Origin: Polyodon spathula
Taxonomy: Eukaryota > Chordata > Actinopteri > Acipenseriformes > Polyodontidae
Direction of reading: 5' to 3'
Assembly (NCBI RefSeq): GCF_017654505.1
Contig: NC_054538.1
Span: 20,894,412 to 20,958,411, forward strand
Length of the DNA stretch: 64,000 nucleotides
Shown one piece after another: positions 21,092 to 34,427 of the stretch. Within the stretch, counting starts at the first letter, position 1. Every line of letters begins with the position of its first letter. Under the pieces are notes generated by a model. It ran no database searches, was not told where the DNA came from, and saw nothing but the letters and a program-made list of their open reading frames with translations. The translations under genes were made by a program, and so were the position numbers.

Positions 21092-24000
21092 CGATTGTTC
21101 ATGGACTTCAAGGTAAAATATTTGTATTAAATACTGGAGATACATTAACGGCCTGCTGTACTGTACTGTATATATTTAAGCTTGAACATGGGTGATTCTC
21201 CCTCCTGAAGCTTTGCCCAGCCCTGGCATTATGTTCCTGTCTCCGGTCACAATACTGTAGATGAGCATTCCATTGGTTCTAACAGAAGCTCCAGCCCCAC
21301 ATTGAGCAGTGAGTCATTGATTCCACATTAAGATGTTTACAGTTGTCAAGGCTTAGTTGAAACCCGAATCAGGTTCTTAAAAGGTGGTCACAATGCAAAT
21401 TGGTGACAAGTTACTGATCACCCATTAAAATAATTTTTAAAAATTGTTACAGTAACTGTACGACTTTAATGATTGCTTTGAAAGTGTCTTAAGGGCATAC
21501 TCTTTTTTTTTTTTTTGTATTTCTTGTTTAATTGTCTATTGGGTATGTTGTGGGATTACTGTTGTTTCTGCCTTGACCATTATTTGCCATGGTTACTGGA
21601 CTCCTCCAGGGCTGCCTGTGATATACAGCACTGTGCTGTGCACTGAAGCCCCCAGGTGAGGCATTGTGCCCCTATGTCAGGGAAACACTGACATGCTTCC
21701 CTTTATCAGCGAGATGCTTTGGAACTTACAAGGTCTAAATATTAGGAAAATGTGGATGGTATAATCAAGAGTTGTAACAGATCTGTTTTTTGTTTTATCA
21801 AATAGAAGATGCATTTAAACAAAAACAAAAGAAAAAGCCGAGCTAATATTATTTTAAGCATTTGGAATGCTGTCAAACGGCAGTAAAATTCCAGGTAAAA
21901 TGGCCACACACCTTTTTGTCACAATTCTCAGGATTCCGATGAACTTCAAGTACTTCCTTGGGGCACCTAAACCGTTAACAGGATCATCCCAAACTAATGC
22001 TAAAAATGTAACAGAACAAGGAAACATGTGTTCCTTTAACATTTCTCTACCTCCCACACTCATACCAAGCATTGGCCAAGCCCACTGAATATAAATTACT
22101 GTTACCATCACCTGGACCCAATGTACATTAACTAAATCAAAAACTAGTGCATGTAAACCTCAACCTTCCACATTTGCTGAAATTTGAAGCCATTTACTTT
22201 TTGAATAATCCTTTTAAAGTATTTATAGAATAAGTCTGCGATAGCTGCTTTAAAATTATTGGATTCCTTTCAGCAACATATTGTACAGCAGAAAACTCCA
22301 GTCTTGTATTGCCGAGACCCGAGTCACCTTACACAGGTGCTTCACTGGCACAGCTTCTCCACCCCCACTGCCTTGTCTACCCCAACCATTCCTCACACCC
22401 CCAAACTAACATGCCTGTGCAGAAAGAGCATAAACAGCAGTGCCATGAGAATTATGACTCTCTCCGGAAAATTCTCTTTGTCCTTTTCCATCAGGAGTTG
22501 TGTTTCCATGCTACAAGGTTTTAACAGGGGAAGTTTACATGTAATCCGTACATCTGTCTCCAAAAAGAGTAAACAATGTAAACATTGTATTCCATCAGAA
22601 TGTGCCAATTAAATGGGAACTGGAAAAACACTAAGTTAGCTATATGGACACGTGAGAACCATCTTGAAACACCCAAATCAGTGAAGTCCTGAGACAACGG
22701 TCAGCCGAAGCCAAGGTCGAGACCACAGTCACGTCCTTGAGGCCGAGATATTGATACAGTATATTGACGATCAACGTGGTGAAATCACTGCTTTATAATA
22801 AGTTGCTGACTGAACAAGACTGATTTGGCCTTGAAACACATCCCCATCATATACTCTTTGTGTCGATCGCAGCAAGATTCAGCCATCCTTGTGACTCCAA
22901 CTCCTATTATAAAGCAGATCAGGAGGTTTTCGGAGCCAGTCTGTGTTTATCTGTACAGGAATAGTAAATTCAGAATCCCACTGCTGTATTTGAATATTAC
23001 TGTAAGCAGATAAATCGATGATGACAGACAGCTAGCTAATTGGCCCAGTTTTATCCCGACAGCTTTGAAAGCCAGCACCTCTTCTCAGCAGATTAATGAA
23101 ACATATTAACCCAAGCTGTCACTACATTCTGTTTACTTCACACCAGTGAAACAAGCTTTATTAAAAAATGTGCTGTGTTTTTGTTGTGTATGAATTAAAC
23201 AAAAAAAAAAAAGGAATAAAGCATATTCAGGAACTTATTTTGCACCTTTCTGTACACATTCAGCAATTCAAACACTGTATTTTGCTTTCCAGTATTTCTG
23301 GTCGAACACTTGCATGACTTCCACAGTCACTGTGCATTACGGTCAGGAGGAAATCATTGGTAGGCATAACACTTCAGGCTTTTTCTGAATTGACATGCCA
23401 ACAACTCAAATATTTTATTTCAGTAATTTATGGCCCACAGCTCAAAAATGTTAAACAAATGTCACAGCCTTTACAGTATATTTAGGAGATTATGGTATGT
23501 TACAAGGTAATAATGGAACTTCAGAGTCAGTAAAACCTGAGATCATTGTCCTCTGAGAACTTTTAAGAGCAGGGCTCGAGCATCCATGAAAACGGAAGTA
23601 ATTAAATTTTCATTTTGTTACCGAGTAATAACGGAATGGCCGACCACCATAGAAAACAGTGGGAAAGCAGTGTCTGGTTGTATAATTTATTTGGACATAT
23701 TTCTAACAAGTGTGTATTCTTGTACAGTAGTCATCACATAATCGCTTATGCATGTACTTGTTTATTTCTGTTTCATTATCAGAACATAGCCTACACATAC
23801 TTCTACCAACTCAAAATAAAGTCCACTGTTTTTAGGATCTTATGTCCAGTAATTTAATTAAAAGCAAAGATCAGTGTAGTACAAAAAAGTACTGCTATAT
23901 GTACTGTAAGCCCACGGCACTAAATGTTTGACGAGTACAATACCAAGTCTTAACTTGTTTGCCTTCCCTGTGTTTAACAGAAGGGTGGGTCCACTCTTCC

Positions 24001-27000
24001 TCTCTCCAAATACAGCATAGTAGTTCTATAGCGTCAAACCGGAAGTTATCTGTATCAGTTAGGGTGGGAATTTCAAATAAAAATATTATTATTACAGAGT
24101 ACTGGAGCACTAAAATAAATCCAGTACTTGAGTGCAAGAATGTTGGTCGATTTTAGGCACAGAAACTTGTCGGACATTGATTTTCCTTTTGTTATTATGC
24201 TGGCATGAACAACGGATTGCAATACACAAAATACGCACTATAGGCAAGCAAGTACTTGAGTACTCCAACTCATACCGAGTACATAACGGGACGGCAGCTG
24301 GTTTGTGGTTCCTATTTCACAAGTGCACAAAACCGCAGAGAAAGACAGAGTCACCAAGCCTTTGTCTTACCATCATCCAGGCAAGCGTGGACTCAGGTTG
24401 TAGAAAAAAATTAATTTAAAAAATAAATAAATAAATAAACAAACAAACAAACAAACTGTCCATTCCAAAATTGCATGATGACTACAGGAGCACTTCTGAA
24501 GTAACAGCTAAAACATGTGACATCAGTACTGTCACATCAGCTACTACATCCCTGTTTGTGATATATTGTACCAGTATCAGCCTTACATTTCACACTGTAT
24601 AACAAATTGATGATTTTACTGTATGCTCGTTGGTCAAAATTAAAGTTTCACTTGCAGGTTTTTTTTTATTATTATTTATTTATTTATTTTTAACACCCTC
24701 ACACCTCAGGTATTAGAAAAGTATTTTCATAACGGAGAGACGGGCGAACAATATTATACATACACACACACACCAACACGGCCACACACCACACCTACAA
24801 AACACATAAAATAACCTAATATCATATTAACGGTAGTTAGAGTCTAATATTGTATCGTTTAATATATTATATATAATAATTATTCCCCGTTCACAAAGTT
24901 CCATTAATGATTCTCTCCCATGTCAACAAAATCAGGGGTAGTTGTTCAATATCTGAAGCAGAAGATGATATAGGCTAAATCAAGATACTGTACCTTCCAA
25001 CACAGAGGAAATCCAATAACCCCCACTAGACAGGAATTATTTCAAAATATAGAAGAGGTATTTTTTTCATATTGGAACGGTTTGACTTTATTGTGAAAAA
25101 TGCCAGCATATCTCAGAAGCAAACAGGTAGCAAATTGCCAATGTTAAGCAAACATTTTTCAAGAAAGGGTCTTTTAACAAATGTGTGCAAAAGCCTTAAA
25201 TTGATTGTTTACTGTACCACTAAGGGAGTCCAGTAAATAAACTCAATCATCCACCTCAAGGTATTTGGTTTGCACAACAAAATGTGATGACCCAGCAACA
25301 ACATGTGCATGCTTGAGGTTAGATATTGTACTGAATGGTGGAACAAAATACATTCTTGTAGTACTGCAGCAGGCATATACATTGTGTTGATCAGCAAATT
25401 AGAAACGCAAATAATTAAACCAAAAGTCATGGAATTCTAACTTTTGCTTTCAGTTTGTCCTTTGCTGACTGTCACGCCAATTCATTTACAGTATAGCTTA
25501 CATAAGGCTCAAATGCACAAGTCGTATTTTTGTATAATCCATCATAAGGGTTATGAAAAAAAAAAAAAAAACTAGGTGACAAATACATAAATAAGAGTAG
25601 AGCAATACATATTAAGAAAATATTTTAAACATGACTATCTCGCACATACCGTTGACTTAATCATCCTTTAATTAATGTAGCTCCTCGGCCCATTTGTTAC
25701 TGTTTGCAGACTTTCACTTAGCCAATAGATAAATGTCTGTTGTGATCAATCAAGATTTATATCTATCACTCTCCCACTGTAGGGTTCTAAATTGGCAACA
25801 AAAAGGGCAAGGTCAAAATGGCCTTCAGGTCAATACATTTGTAGTGGGCATCAAGGCAACTAAATTGAAGTCAAGGCAAGGCCAAAGTGTAGGATGTATC
25901 ATTTTGATTGGGATTCATATATAAAGCTAATTATTGGCCAGAGAAAGAAACAGTTTAATTTAATAACCATTTATTTGTTCAGAAAATGCTGTGTTTTTTT
26001 TGTCAACCAGCAGTCCAGATTTAAGTCTGCAAGGGCATAGCTCCCTGCACTTAAGCCAAGCATTCAGTTTCAGCACTAATCCACAGGACTGTTTTTGTTC
26101 AATTTTATAGCATATTCTACTCAGTTTAACATACTAAATCTCATTCCACTATGCAACATACAAATTGCCATAAAACTTTTTTTTAATCAAAAGATGTACA
26201 AATAATTATAATAAACACAAATACAGCCTGCCGTTTCGTTTTAGTTTTGGTAAAAATGAAGAAATTTAAGTTAGTTATAGTAAAACTTTTTTAAACTTGA
26301 AAAAAAAAAAAAATAATAATTTCTAAACTGACCTGAAAAAATGATCAAGTTTGCCCAATTTCTTTTGCAGATTGTGCAAGGCAGTTACTTTCTCTTTTCT
26401 GAAATGGCATTTTTACATACTGTAGAAATCCATGTGCTTGAAAGGGTAATCATGCGATCACGTTTACATCCAAACACTTCCTAATACAGGCATCTCTAGG
26501 TGCTGTAGCTGAAAGGGCACTGCGGCCATAATGGCCATGAATAGACATACATTTTGAGGACATTGCGGCAATTGAGAAGGGCACCCACAGCCATTACTGC
26601 ATGGCCAGCATTAATTTCAAGCCCTGCCACTGAACAAGACTAGTTTGACATGGTCCGGATGTGCACAGGTTAGTATGTGCTGTACAGCTAGGCTGACGCA
26701 GGGCAGGAATTAACAATGCCAGACTTCTGAGCAGGGCGTTTGATCTCTCACTCAGTCATGAATCGGATCACATGAATTTCTGTTCTCGTGGAGATTAATG
26801 GTGCACACAAGGTTGAGTCTTTAACTGAAGTAATTTAACATAATTACTCATCAGCTTGCGAGCAGCACAATATTGTCCTGTGTGCAGGAAAAACAACAAG
26901 ATCTAGCTGTGAATGGGTACTGTAGATTTGTCTTGCCATCTAATGCTTGGTACATTACAATAGCTTTACTTTAATAGGACAATAGCATTCATGAAACCTA

Positions 27001-28715
27001 CAGAACACCGTGCACTGTAACTGCATTCATAATCCTTTGTAAGGAGTTTATACTGTGTAGCTAGTCTTTCTGAAGGCATTACTGATGACACTGTACATAA
27101 TGTCCTAAAGCAGGGAGCATGAAACCATCTTTGCTCTTTTCTGTATGTGGTTTATCTATAAAAGAATCTGACAATTTTAACACTGCCAGCTATTCATATT
27201 GTACTTATGAATTTGGAGTTAAAGGAGTGGATAGAATCCCTCTTCCCCACCTGTGTATGAACTGCTGTCCAGTACCTGCACATCATAAGCTATTACTGAC
27301 AAAACCCGGATGATTTAAAAAAAAAAAAAAAAAGCAGCCAAGGACTCGAATACACAATAAAGTAAGAATATGTACCAAATGCATCGTGTATTTGGAACAG
27401 CTTACCGTCGCACTTTCTTCACCTCCAGTACAGATTCTACAACTATTATATTGATAAGCTTTATTCCACAACCACAACCTAAAAGCATTATTGGGAAAGT
27501 AAGGTCACTGTGATCTACAGCTGGTTCGCAATGATAAAATTACATCCAACACGTTGGTGTCTTTATTCAGCAGCAACAGAGTAGGGTCAGAGCACGCTGT
27601 ACATTATTAAAGTATGCTATAAGGCAGCCAGCACTGTTTTTAAAGCTGGTTTTGGTTTTCAGTTGCTCTTATGGATTCAAGACCTTGACAAAAAGAAAAG
27701 CACACACAAAAAAACAAGTGTGGTCCATTTTTAGCAGTACTGGATGTCATTCAGGATAAAACCTATTGTGCATTAAACACCTGGCTCAAAAACTAAACAA
27801 ACAAATAAAAGCACCATTATCACTGAACCCTTAGCAGCTATTCACAAAAATGTACAGTTTTCTCAAAAACAGGGATAAGGCTGGACATCTGTCTGAAATT
27901 GAAAACCTTATAACATATTCTAGGATTCATAACACCCATCTACTGTACAAGTACTTAATATTTTTAAAGCTTGACAAAATACATTATTATAACATTATTA
28001 TAGTAAGACTGACAGATAGTTTCTTGTTTAAACCAGACTATGAGGGGTATGTTTTCTCGGCTGTTTTAAAAACAATCGGAACGCCATTTGGCACGCTTGG
28101 TGTTCGTGTCACTGATAACTTATTTTTGGTATAGGATTGTGAAAATCCCTTTGGTAGGTTTAAACTTACAGAATGGCGTAAAAAATAGTTTACAAATTAT
28201 TCACACAATTTTTTGCACTCAAATAAACTACAAAATGGCTGCGGGTTTAAATAGCTCCTTTGGTAGGCTGGTATAACTCGTTAACGAGGAGTGCCTTTTT
28301 GTGCAACCAACAAAATTGATCAAGTAATGCATGGTTCTTTGAGTGATCCACAGTGTATAACCGCTACGCAGTACCTCTCTTTTACAAAGCAAGGGCTGCA
28401 TTAAAAAACAAAATAACAAAATTGAGGCAAATGCAACTTATTTCAATTATACAGTAGTATGCAAACAAAACAAAAAAAAGCCCATTCAGTACACATGGCT
28501 GTAAAATAAGTGCATTATTAAATGTGAAAAGAAAACATTTTCTATTCTTCTATTCTACTTTTACCATTATTTACACTGTGTGTTGTTTAGCAGGTTTACT
28601 TTATTTCTTGGTATGTGTGGTTTAGTTAATCTTACATGCAAAGCTTAACATGACCAATGCAATAGTCCAATGAATTATATATATATATTTTATACTAATA
28701 ATGCAAATCAATTTT
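21092..28715 (-). other. TMEM63B intron 1, no recognised gene
   Basis: About 7.6 kb searched on both strands without a supported gene. Simple repeats include an AAAT/AAAC tract (24,417-24,456), an AC-rich block near 24,762-24,790, and A-runs at 25,556-25,571 and 27,317-27,333. Short open frames lack domains and splice context. Confidence 0.5.
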
Positions 28716-28734
28716 GGGGGGGGGGGGGGGGGGG
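28716..28734 (+). repeat. Poly-G tract, 19 bp
   Basis: An uninterrupted run of G, the shortest of three such tracts in this intron, all on the plus strand. Confidence 0.9.
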
Positions 28735-29619
28735 TTAAGAAAAAAAATGCATGGGTAGTAATTTAATGCCCTCCCCACTGGAATAGCATCCCACCCCTCA
28801 AGTGGGCATTACATTCTCACATCACGCACTACCCCATGCATTGTTCTCTATGTAATCTATCAGTTATACTGGATAATTAAAATTACCCAGGTATGCCAAG
28901 GATCAACTACATTACCCTATACTTGCAATGTTTTACAAACTGCACATTTACTATTGTAATTGACCAGAGGTCTGCTTGCCGCATCATCAAAATGTGTAGT
29001 TTTTTGCAATCTGACGTTGTTTAGTGTCATTAGTGCGATTCATTTCAACTCTACTTTGCCAGTGTGCATGATCCACAGGGGATATCAAGGGGAGGTCAAA
29101 CTGACTTTAAAACCATGGTTTCACTCCATTAAGCTTGCCTGAATAGTTAGACTAATAGCCTTCACAGTCAAATTGTGTCTCAGCTCCAAAAAGGCATATT
29201 TGAGCCCCAAAGCAGCCTGTCCACCTCCTGCCTGTCACAATGTACTTGTGTCAGTACATGTTGTGCTGCAGTACACAGTAAAGAAAGTCATACAGCCTCG
29301 GCAGCAAGAAATCAAAGGGCCCACACTGTGTGACATCAGGTGGGGAAGTTTTTCCTTCACTTGGGGGAGGTGTTTGGACAAGTTTTAAAATCACCAACAT
29401 TGTACAGGGCATGCATAATGTTTATCACCAATATGCTGTTAAAAAAAAAAAACACCACCTTTAAAAAATGCTAACTTGAAAAGACAAATAGATTATGCCT
29501 AATATCGATAACCACAGAGCTGAAATATTTAATTACAGAACACAGTACCCTAAGGCTACTGATCCATTTGGTTCCTAACAGATTTGCAAAAGTTTGTAAA
29601 TCTGTCACTACAATGATGT
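28735..29619 (-). other. TMEM63B intron 1, no recognised gene
   Basis: AT-rich intronic sequence. No supported feature. Confidence 0.5.
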
Positions 29620-30030
29620 TAAAAGTAGCAGAGTTTCAAACAATAGAGGTACAAGTCCTCACGTGTTTTTCCAACTGTTCTCTCTTCCATTCCATGCTCT
29701 TTAAGCCTGATAACTGATATTAGCTACTGTTACTGTTTCATGTACTATTTTACTATCATGTATTATGCACTTTCTGCTGTATTAAATGTATTGTTTTTGT
29801 TTTTTTTTAATACTGTATATCATGTATTATGCACTTCCCTGTATTTGAAGTATGGATTTTCTTGTTGTTACTGCATCCTGCAAAGCGCTTTGTGATGGTG
29901 GTCCACTATGAAAGGCGCTATATAAAATAAAGACTGATTGATTTAAATAAATGTAATTTCTCTCTTTTGTTAACATCCTGACAGGTTTTTAAACGTACAA
30001 CTTCTAAACTCTGTGTCAAAGCTCTTTTCA
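29620..30030. mobile_element. Diverged relative of the foldback MITE, with nested insertion
   Basis: AAGTCCTCACGTGTTTTTCCAACTG near 29,651, then TTTTGTTAACATCCTGACAGG, CTTCTAAACTCTGTG and AAAGCTCTTTTCAA at 29,967-30,031, match the left arm of the element at 7716-8138 in the same order. The two blocks are separated by an inserted LINE/SINE tail (29,700-29,945). The right arm is too diverged to delimit, though ATTTAACAGTTGTGAC near 30,372 may belong to it. Confidence 0.5.
29700..29945 (+). mobile_element. LINE/SINE tail nested in the MITE relative
   Basis: It ends with CAAAGCGCTTTGTGATGG, GAAAGGCGCTATATAAA and ATAAAGACTGATTGATT, the characteristic L2-type 3' tail. A short block, TCATGTATTATGCACTT, occurs twice upstream (about 29,757 and 29,820). 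Confidence 0.65.
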
Positions 30031-32934
30031 ATATGGCTGGAGGTGGGTTATTAACGTTGATAATCTCATCAGGACAACTCGACAAATTCAACCTCCTCTG
30101 GCTTGTTTAAAATCCAGTGTGGACTCGCCTCATGTTCTAGAAGAGTCATGCTGTGTGTAAAATGTGTAAGGCTCAAATTTGCAGGGCTCCAGTCCAGAAT
30201 GGTAATAAAATGGTTACAAATGCACCAAAAGAACATTTGTAAACAGTTTTTTCAGGGGTTAAACACAAAAATGTTGCCTCTCCCTTCAAAAGCACGTGTC
30301 AGTATTTATAAATGCGCTAGGACGTCAATCTGCAAGGGAAAGAAACACATATCACACATCACAGCAGTGTCATTTAACAGTTGTGACGGTGGCCAAACGT
30401 GTTTGAGTGTTGTGTAAACATTTATTATTTAATATCGTAAACAGCAGAGCCAACTCACAGCAATTTAAACTTGTTTTTACAGCAACAAAAACTGCAACAC
30501 ATAATCATAAGAGATGTCTGTGTTACATATTGTCAAATCAGGGGAACACTGACACTGAGCACTAGAGCTGCAGCATGCTATTTCCCATGTTACACTGTAC
30601 AGAGGTGCCATCACCAATTCCAGATACAACACTTGCAAAATATTTACATGCTTACATATTTACAGTCAGCTGCATTGATTAACCACTCAGCAATGTGGCA
30701 ACAAACAAGTGAGTACAGATATTAAGTTACTGTTTTAGTATCATTTTAGTGTCTTAATAAGTTGTTGGATTTTAAGCAGTTGAATATGGTAGCAACCACC
30801 TTGCTCTTAAGTGGCACCCAGGAATTTAGCTCCCAAGACAAAAACATCGTCTGGAGCCATGACTTGTAATTTTGTTTTAAAAGAAATGTATTCAAAAGAA
30901 TAAAACAGGAAACAAAAGCAAAACAATCCGTGAAGCTTAAAATGCTTTACAGGTGTTATTTCAAACACTTGCGTAAGCAAATGAGACAATTGTGTAATTA
31001 TGCTTCATGCTTCACTCATTGTATCGTGACACGTATCATAGACGCTGCCGATACCCAGCCATATATCCAAAGTTGATGAGCTCAAACCATTCCTTACACA
31101 ACATGGGGAGAATGAATACTGTGCCAAACAGCTTACTGGTGTTCCTTTCCTTACCCCAACAGCAACCCTAAACAAGAATTACATATTTTTAAACAGAAGC
31201 TGGACCATGTCATAAGTACCTGGAATTGTAACTCTCATAGAAACAGGTCAATTCTCTTTGTTTATTTAAATGTTAGAATTATAATCTAATGGAAAGGTTA
31301 CCCATTCTCAAGACAAATACAAACCACTTTTTAATTTTTTTTTTTAGTTTAACAAATTCCTTCCAATAAATGCCTAGCTCTAATAACCCACACACCCCCT
31401 GCCTGAGAGTACAGAAAAGATTAAGGATAAAAATAAGAAAATAAACAGCTGTTTTTGCACAACTGTGATATGAAGAATTCCACTGTCAATATTGTTTGTA
31501 TCCTCGGTCTCTACTTGTAGGAGCAGTTAGCCACTTCTTTCTTTAATACTTTATGGGTGATGAACTCCAGGCTTCCTTTGATTGGAATGAACACAAAACA
31601 CATGTGACTATTCAGTTCTGTTTTTGCCCCACAGAGACCCCGGCTGAGCGAGGGGGGTCTGCTGCAGCTGTGGTCTCCCTGGCAACCTGCTGCAAGGCAG
31701 ACAGTTCAGTCAGTAGCACCATTTATTCTCATAATTCACCATTTGTGGTAAGTTACTGCCAACAGGCTGCCATTAACCCCATTACTGCCATCAAGTTGTG
31801 GCACATCTGATCAGTAACCCAGTCTGACTGGAAAGAGGGAAATTTAGCCATCATGATCAAAATCTGTGCTTAAAGCATCTTAGACATCATACTGCAGTTC
31901 ATTTTTCACATTATCGCCACTTTAATAGAATGTCCATTTACACATTAATAAAAACAAAAAACACCTCCATATAGTCTGGGTTAAACTATTACCATTTAGC
32001 TTAGACTCAAACAGTGGGAAAAAAAATACTGTCTCGTTAACATTTTACTCCTTTGGTTTTTATCCAATCAAAGTGAAAACACACAGATCAGACAAAAATA
32101 TATCGAAAAGGCTGGTAAAGGATTTAGAAGCAGCAAACAAATATATTAAGCTTCAATTTGCTGGATTTGTGTCTGGTAGGAGAATGCAGCAGTGCCCTGT
32201 CCTAAAAACAGTGAGACAGCAAAATGGCGCTTTTTTAAAAAATAAATAAATTTATTTCAGTATGACATGATGATTTAGACTGTAAAAACAAGGTAGCCCT
32301 CTAAAACCACAAGCACTGCACCACTTGTGAACTTCTGTGGCAGAAGTTAAAGGGGTAGTAGCCAGTCCATCTCCTTACCTCTTATCACTAGCAATGTCAT
32401 CACTGCTGAAAATGTTTTACTTATTTGTTATGCCTTATTTGGGATATGGTTACAAATTGAGTTCTCCCTGAGCAAGGTACAAAGATGCAGTATTTGAAAT
32501 ACATGCATGTATTGAACTAACATTAAAAGAAGAGATCACAATAAAAAGGGGACTAGTGAATATAAATGATAAAAAGGATTAGTTAGTACTCCTTTAACCC
32601 TTCTTTCATATGACAGTGCTTCCAGGGAACCCCAGGTATTGTCTACCCTACTGCACTGCATGACCAACTTTCACAATACAAGCTGTCCCCTGGGAAAATG
32701 TTAAGAGGCAGTTCCACAGAACTCAGAATATTTGTTAATGTGTGTTTTTTGGGATTTTTTTGCATCTACTGGTCTTGATTGGGATTTTTTTGCGATTTAC
32801 TAAACTGTTTTTTCTGTACCAATTAACTACAACATACCAGGCTGCAGTGTGTCAGATTACTACAGTCTATTAGCAGGAACAAGGATATTGTAGGCATGAC
32901 AAAATTAAACTTGCAACCAACACCCCTCCATGCT
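30031..32934 (-). other. TMEM63B intron 1, no recognised gene
   Basis: Non-coding apart from possible diverged MITE sequence up to about 30,410. A near-repeat of GGGATTTTTTTGC occurs at about 32,752 and 32,780. No exon or RNA gene supported. Confidence 0.5.
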
Positions 32935-33410
32935 ATTTTATTTATTTTTTTAATAATTTGTATTAATTTTTCAATATTTTGAATGCCCAATTATTCAACC
33001 TGGCTCACCGCTGCAACCCACAAACTAACTGGGGAGAGATGAAGATGACCACTTGCATCCTCTGAAACAAGTGCCGTCAGCTGTCTGCTTTTTTGTCACC
33101 CACTCTGCAAGCCCGCCGTGCAGCCATATCCAGAACTTTGCGTCAGAGGACCACGCAGTTGTGAATTCCATACAGGACAGCCTGCAGGCGCCCGGCCAGC
33201 CACAGGAGTCACTGGTGTGTGGTGAGCCAAGAACTGCCTAGCTGACCTAACCCCTACCCTACCCTGGCAGTTGTGCACCACCCCCTGGGAACTCCTGTCC
33301 ACGGTCGGCAGTAGCAGCATAGCTTGAACTCGAACCTGCGACCTCCAACCTGCAAGGTGCATCCTGCACTCTGGGCGGTGCCTTTACCGGATGCACCACT
33401 CTGGAGCTCC
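32935..33410 (-). mobile_element. tRNA-derived SINE, copy 2
   Basis: Homologous along its length to the element at 1975-2433: GGCTCACCGCTGCAACCC, then GCAGCCATATCC, GCGCCCGGCCAG, GGTGAGCCAAGAACT and the tRNA-like right end with CTCGAACCTGCGACC (B-box complement) and GGATGCACCACTC (A-box side). It is minus-oriented and more diverged than copy 1. Confidence 0.78.
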
Positions 33411-34024
33411 TCCATGCTGTTTTTTGTGCCAGGGACCATTTCTTATAAAATATTTCTTACCGATTTCTCATATATAAGGTGAACTGCATATTTTTTTTAA
33501 AAGCCATGTCCACATTTTCCTTTATTTGACAAATTACGTGTCCGCATCACAACAACATATTAACCATCACTTTTGTCTCAATTCAGTACAGCCCCAGGAC
33601 TGGTGGCAAGAGCCTATCTGGTCCCTAAAAAGTCAAAAGACTGGATTATCTGTATTGCAGCTCCATAAACGTGTACCATCTTCAGGCAATATCCTGTTAT
33701 CTGTTTAACCTCAGTACTGGGCAGGAAATCATGGATCAATATTCTGACTAGGAATTAATTTCCATTTCACATGATAGTATCACTAGTGTATCCTAAGATG
33801 CTATGAACAAAACACAAACACCCTCTTGTTTAAAAGACATTTTACCTCCCAACTCTACTGAAGTTTTGCTATCATACGAATAGCCTCCTCATCACCTATA
33901 CTGTAACAAATCACCCATCAGATTTTGAATTCGACCAAACAATTGATATTCTAAAATTACTACACTGCACAAATTCTAAGAACTCAGTTGTGCACAAATT
34001 CTAAGAACAGTCAGTTGTTAGGAA

Positions 34025-34025
<1 letters not shown>
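33411..34025 (-). other. TMEM63B intron 1, no recognised gene
   Basis: Intronic sequence between the SINE and the poly-G tract. A short repeat, GCACAAATTCTAAGAAC, occurs twice near 33,966 and 33,991. Confidence 0.5.
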
Positions 34026-34094
<69 letters not shown>

Positions 34095-34101
34095 GGGGGG
34101 G
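34026..34101 (+). repeat. Poly-G tract, 68 bp plus 7 bp
   Basis: G68 (34,026-34,093), one T, then G7. It directly abuts the inverted-repeat units at 34,105. Length may be approximate. Confidence 0.9.
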
Positions 34102-34104
34102 TAG

Positions 34105-34244
34105 TTCACTTCATGAGTTACAGGTGATAAGACCCAATACTATATTAAAAAGTTCAGAGGGATAATACAGTAGCTATCCACAGGAAACTGAAGGTTCCCG
34201 TTACCTGTAACACAGGAAGTGAATGTGGTAGGAAAACAAATCAG
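34105..34244. repeat. TIR-bounded unit, copy 1
   Basis: It starts TTCACTTCATGAGTTACAGG and its hairpin partner ends ACCTGTAACACAGGAAGTGAA at 34,223, giving imperfect inverted repeats of about 20 bp. A shared tail (TGTGGTAGGAAAACAAATCAG) follows. No coding capacity; MITE-like. Confidence 0.65.
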
Positions 34245-34290
34245 TATTCAGTGAGTGGTTCCTAGGTCACTTTAAACATATATTTAAAAG

Positions 34291-34427
34291 TTCACTTCAT
34301 GAGTTACAGGTGATAAGACCCATCTCAACCCAACACCCAAGTCTCCATACAGTAGCTATCCACAGGAAACTGAAGGTTCCCGTTACCTGTAACACAGGAA
34401 GTGAATGTGGTAGGAAAACAAATCAGG
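34291..34427. repeat. TIR-bounded unit, copy 2
   Basis: A second copy in direct orientation, 186 bp after copy 1. Termini, tail and right half (ATACAGTAGCTATCCACAGG...) are identical as far as I can see. The segment after GATAAGACCCA differs between copies, so one interior has been replaced. Confidence 0.65.

Noticed and set aside
20891..21130. Open frame with a poly-Gly run
   Set aside because: The Gly run is the translation of the G44 homopolymer. The rest has no coding features.
22259..22612. 117-residue plus-strand open frame in the TMEM63B intron
   Set aside because: No start context, no recognisable domain, no splice partner. A competing antisense frame is equally open, as expected by chance.
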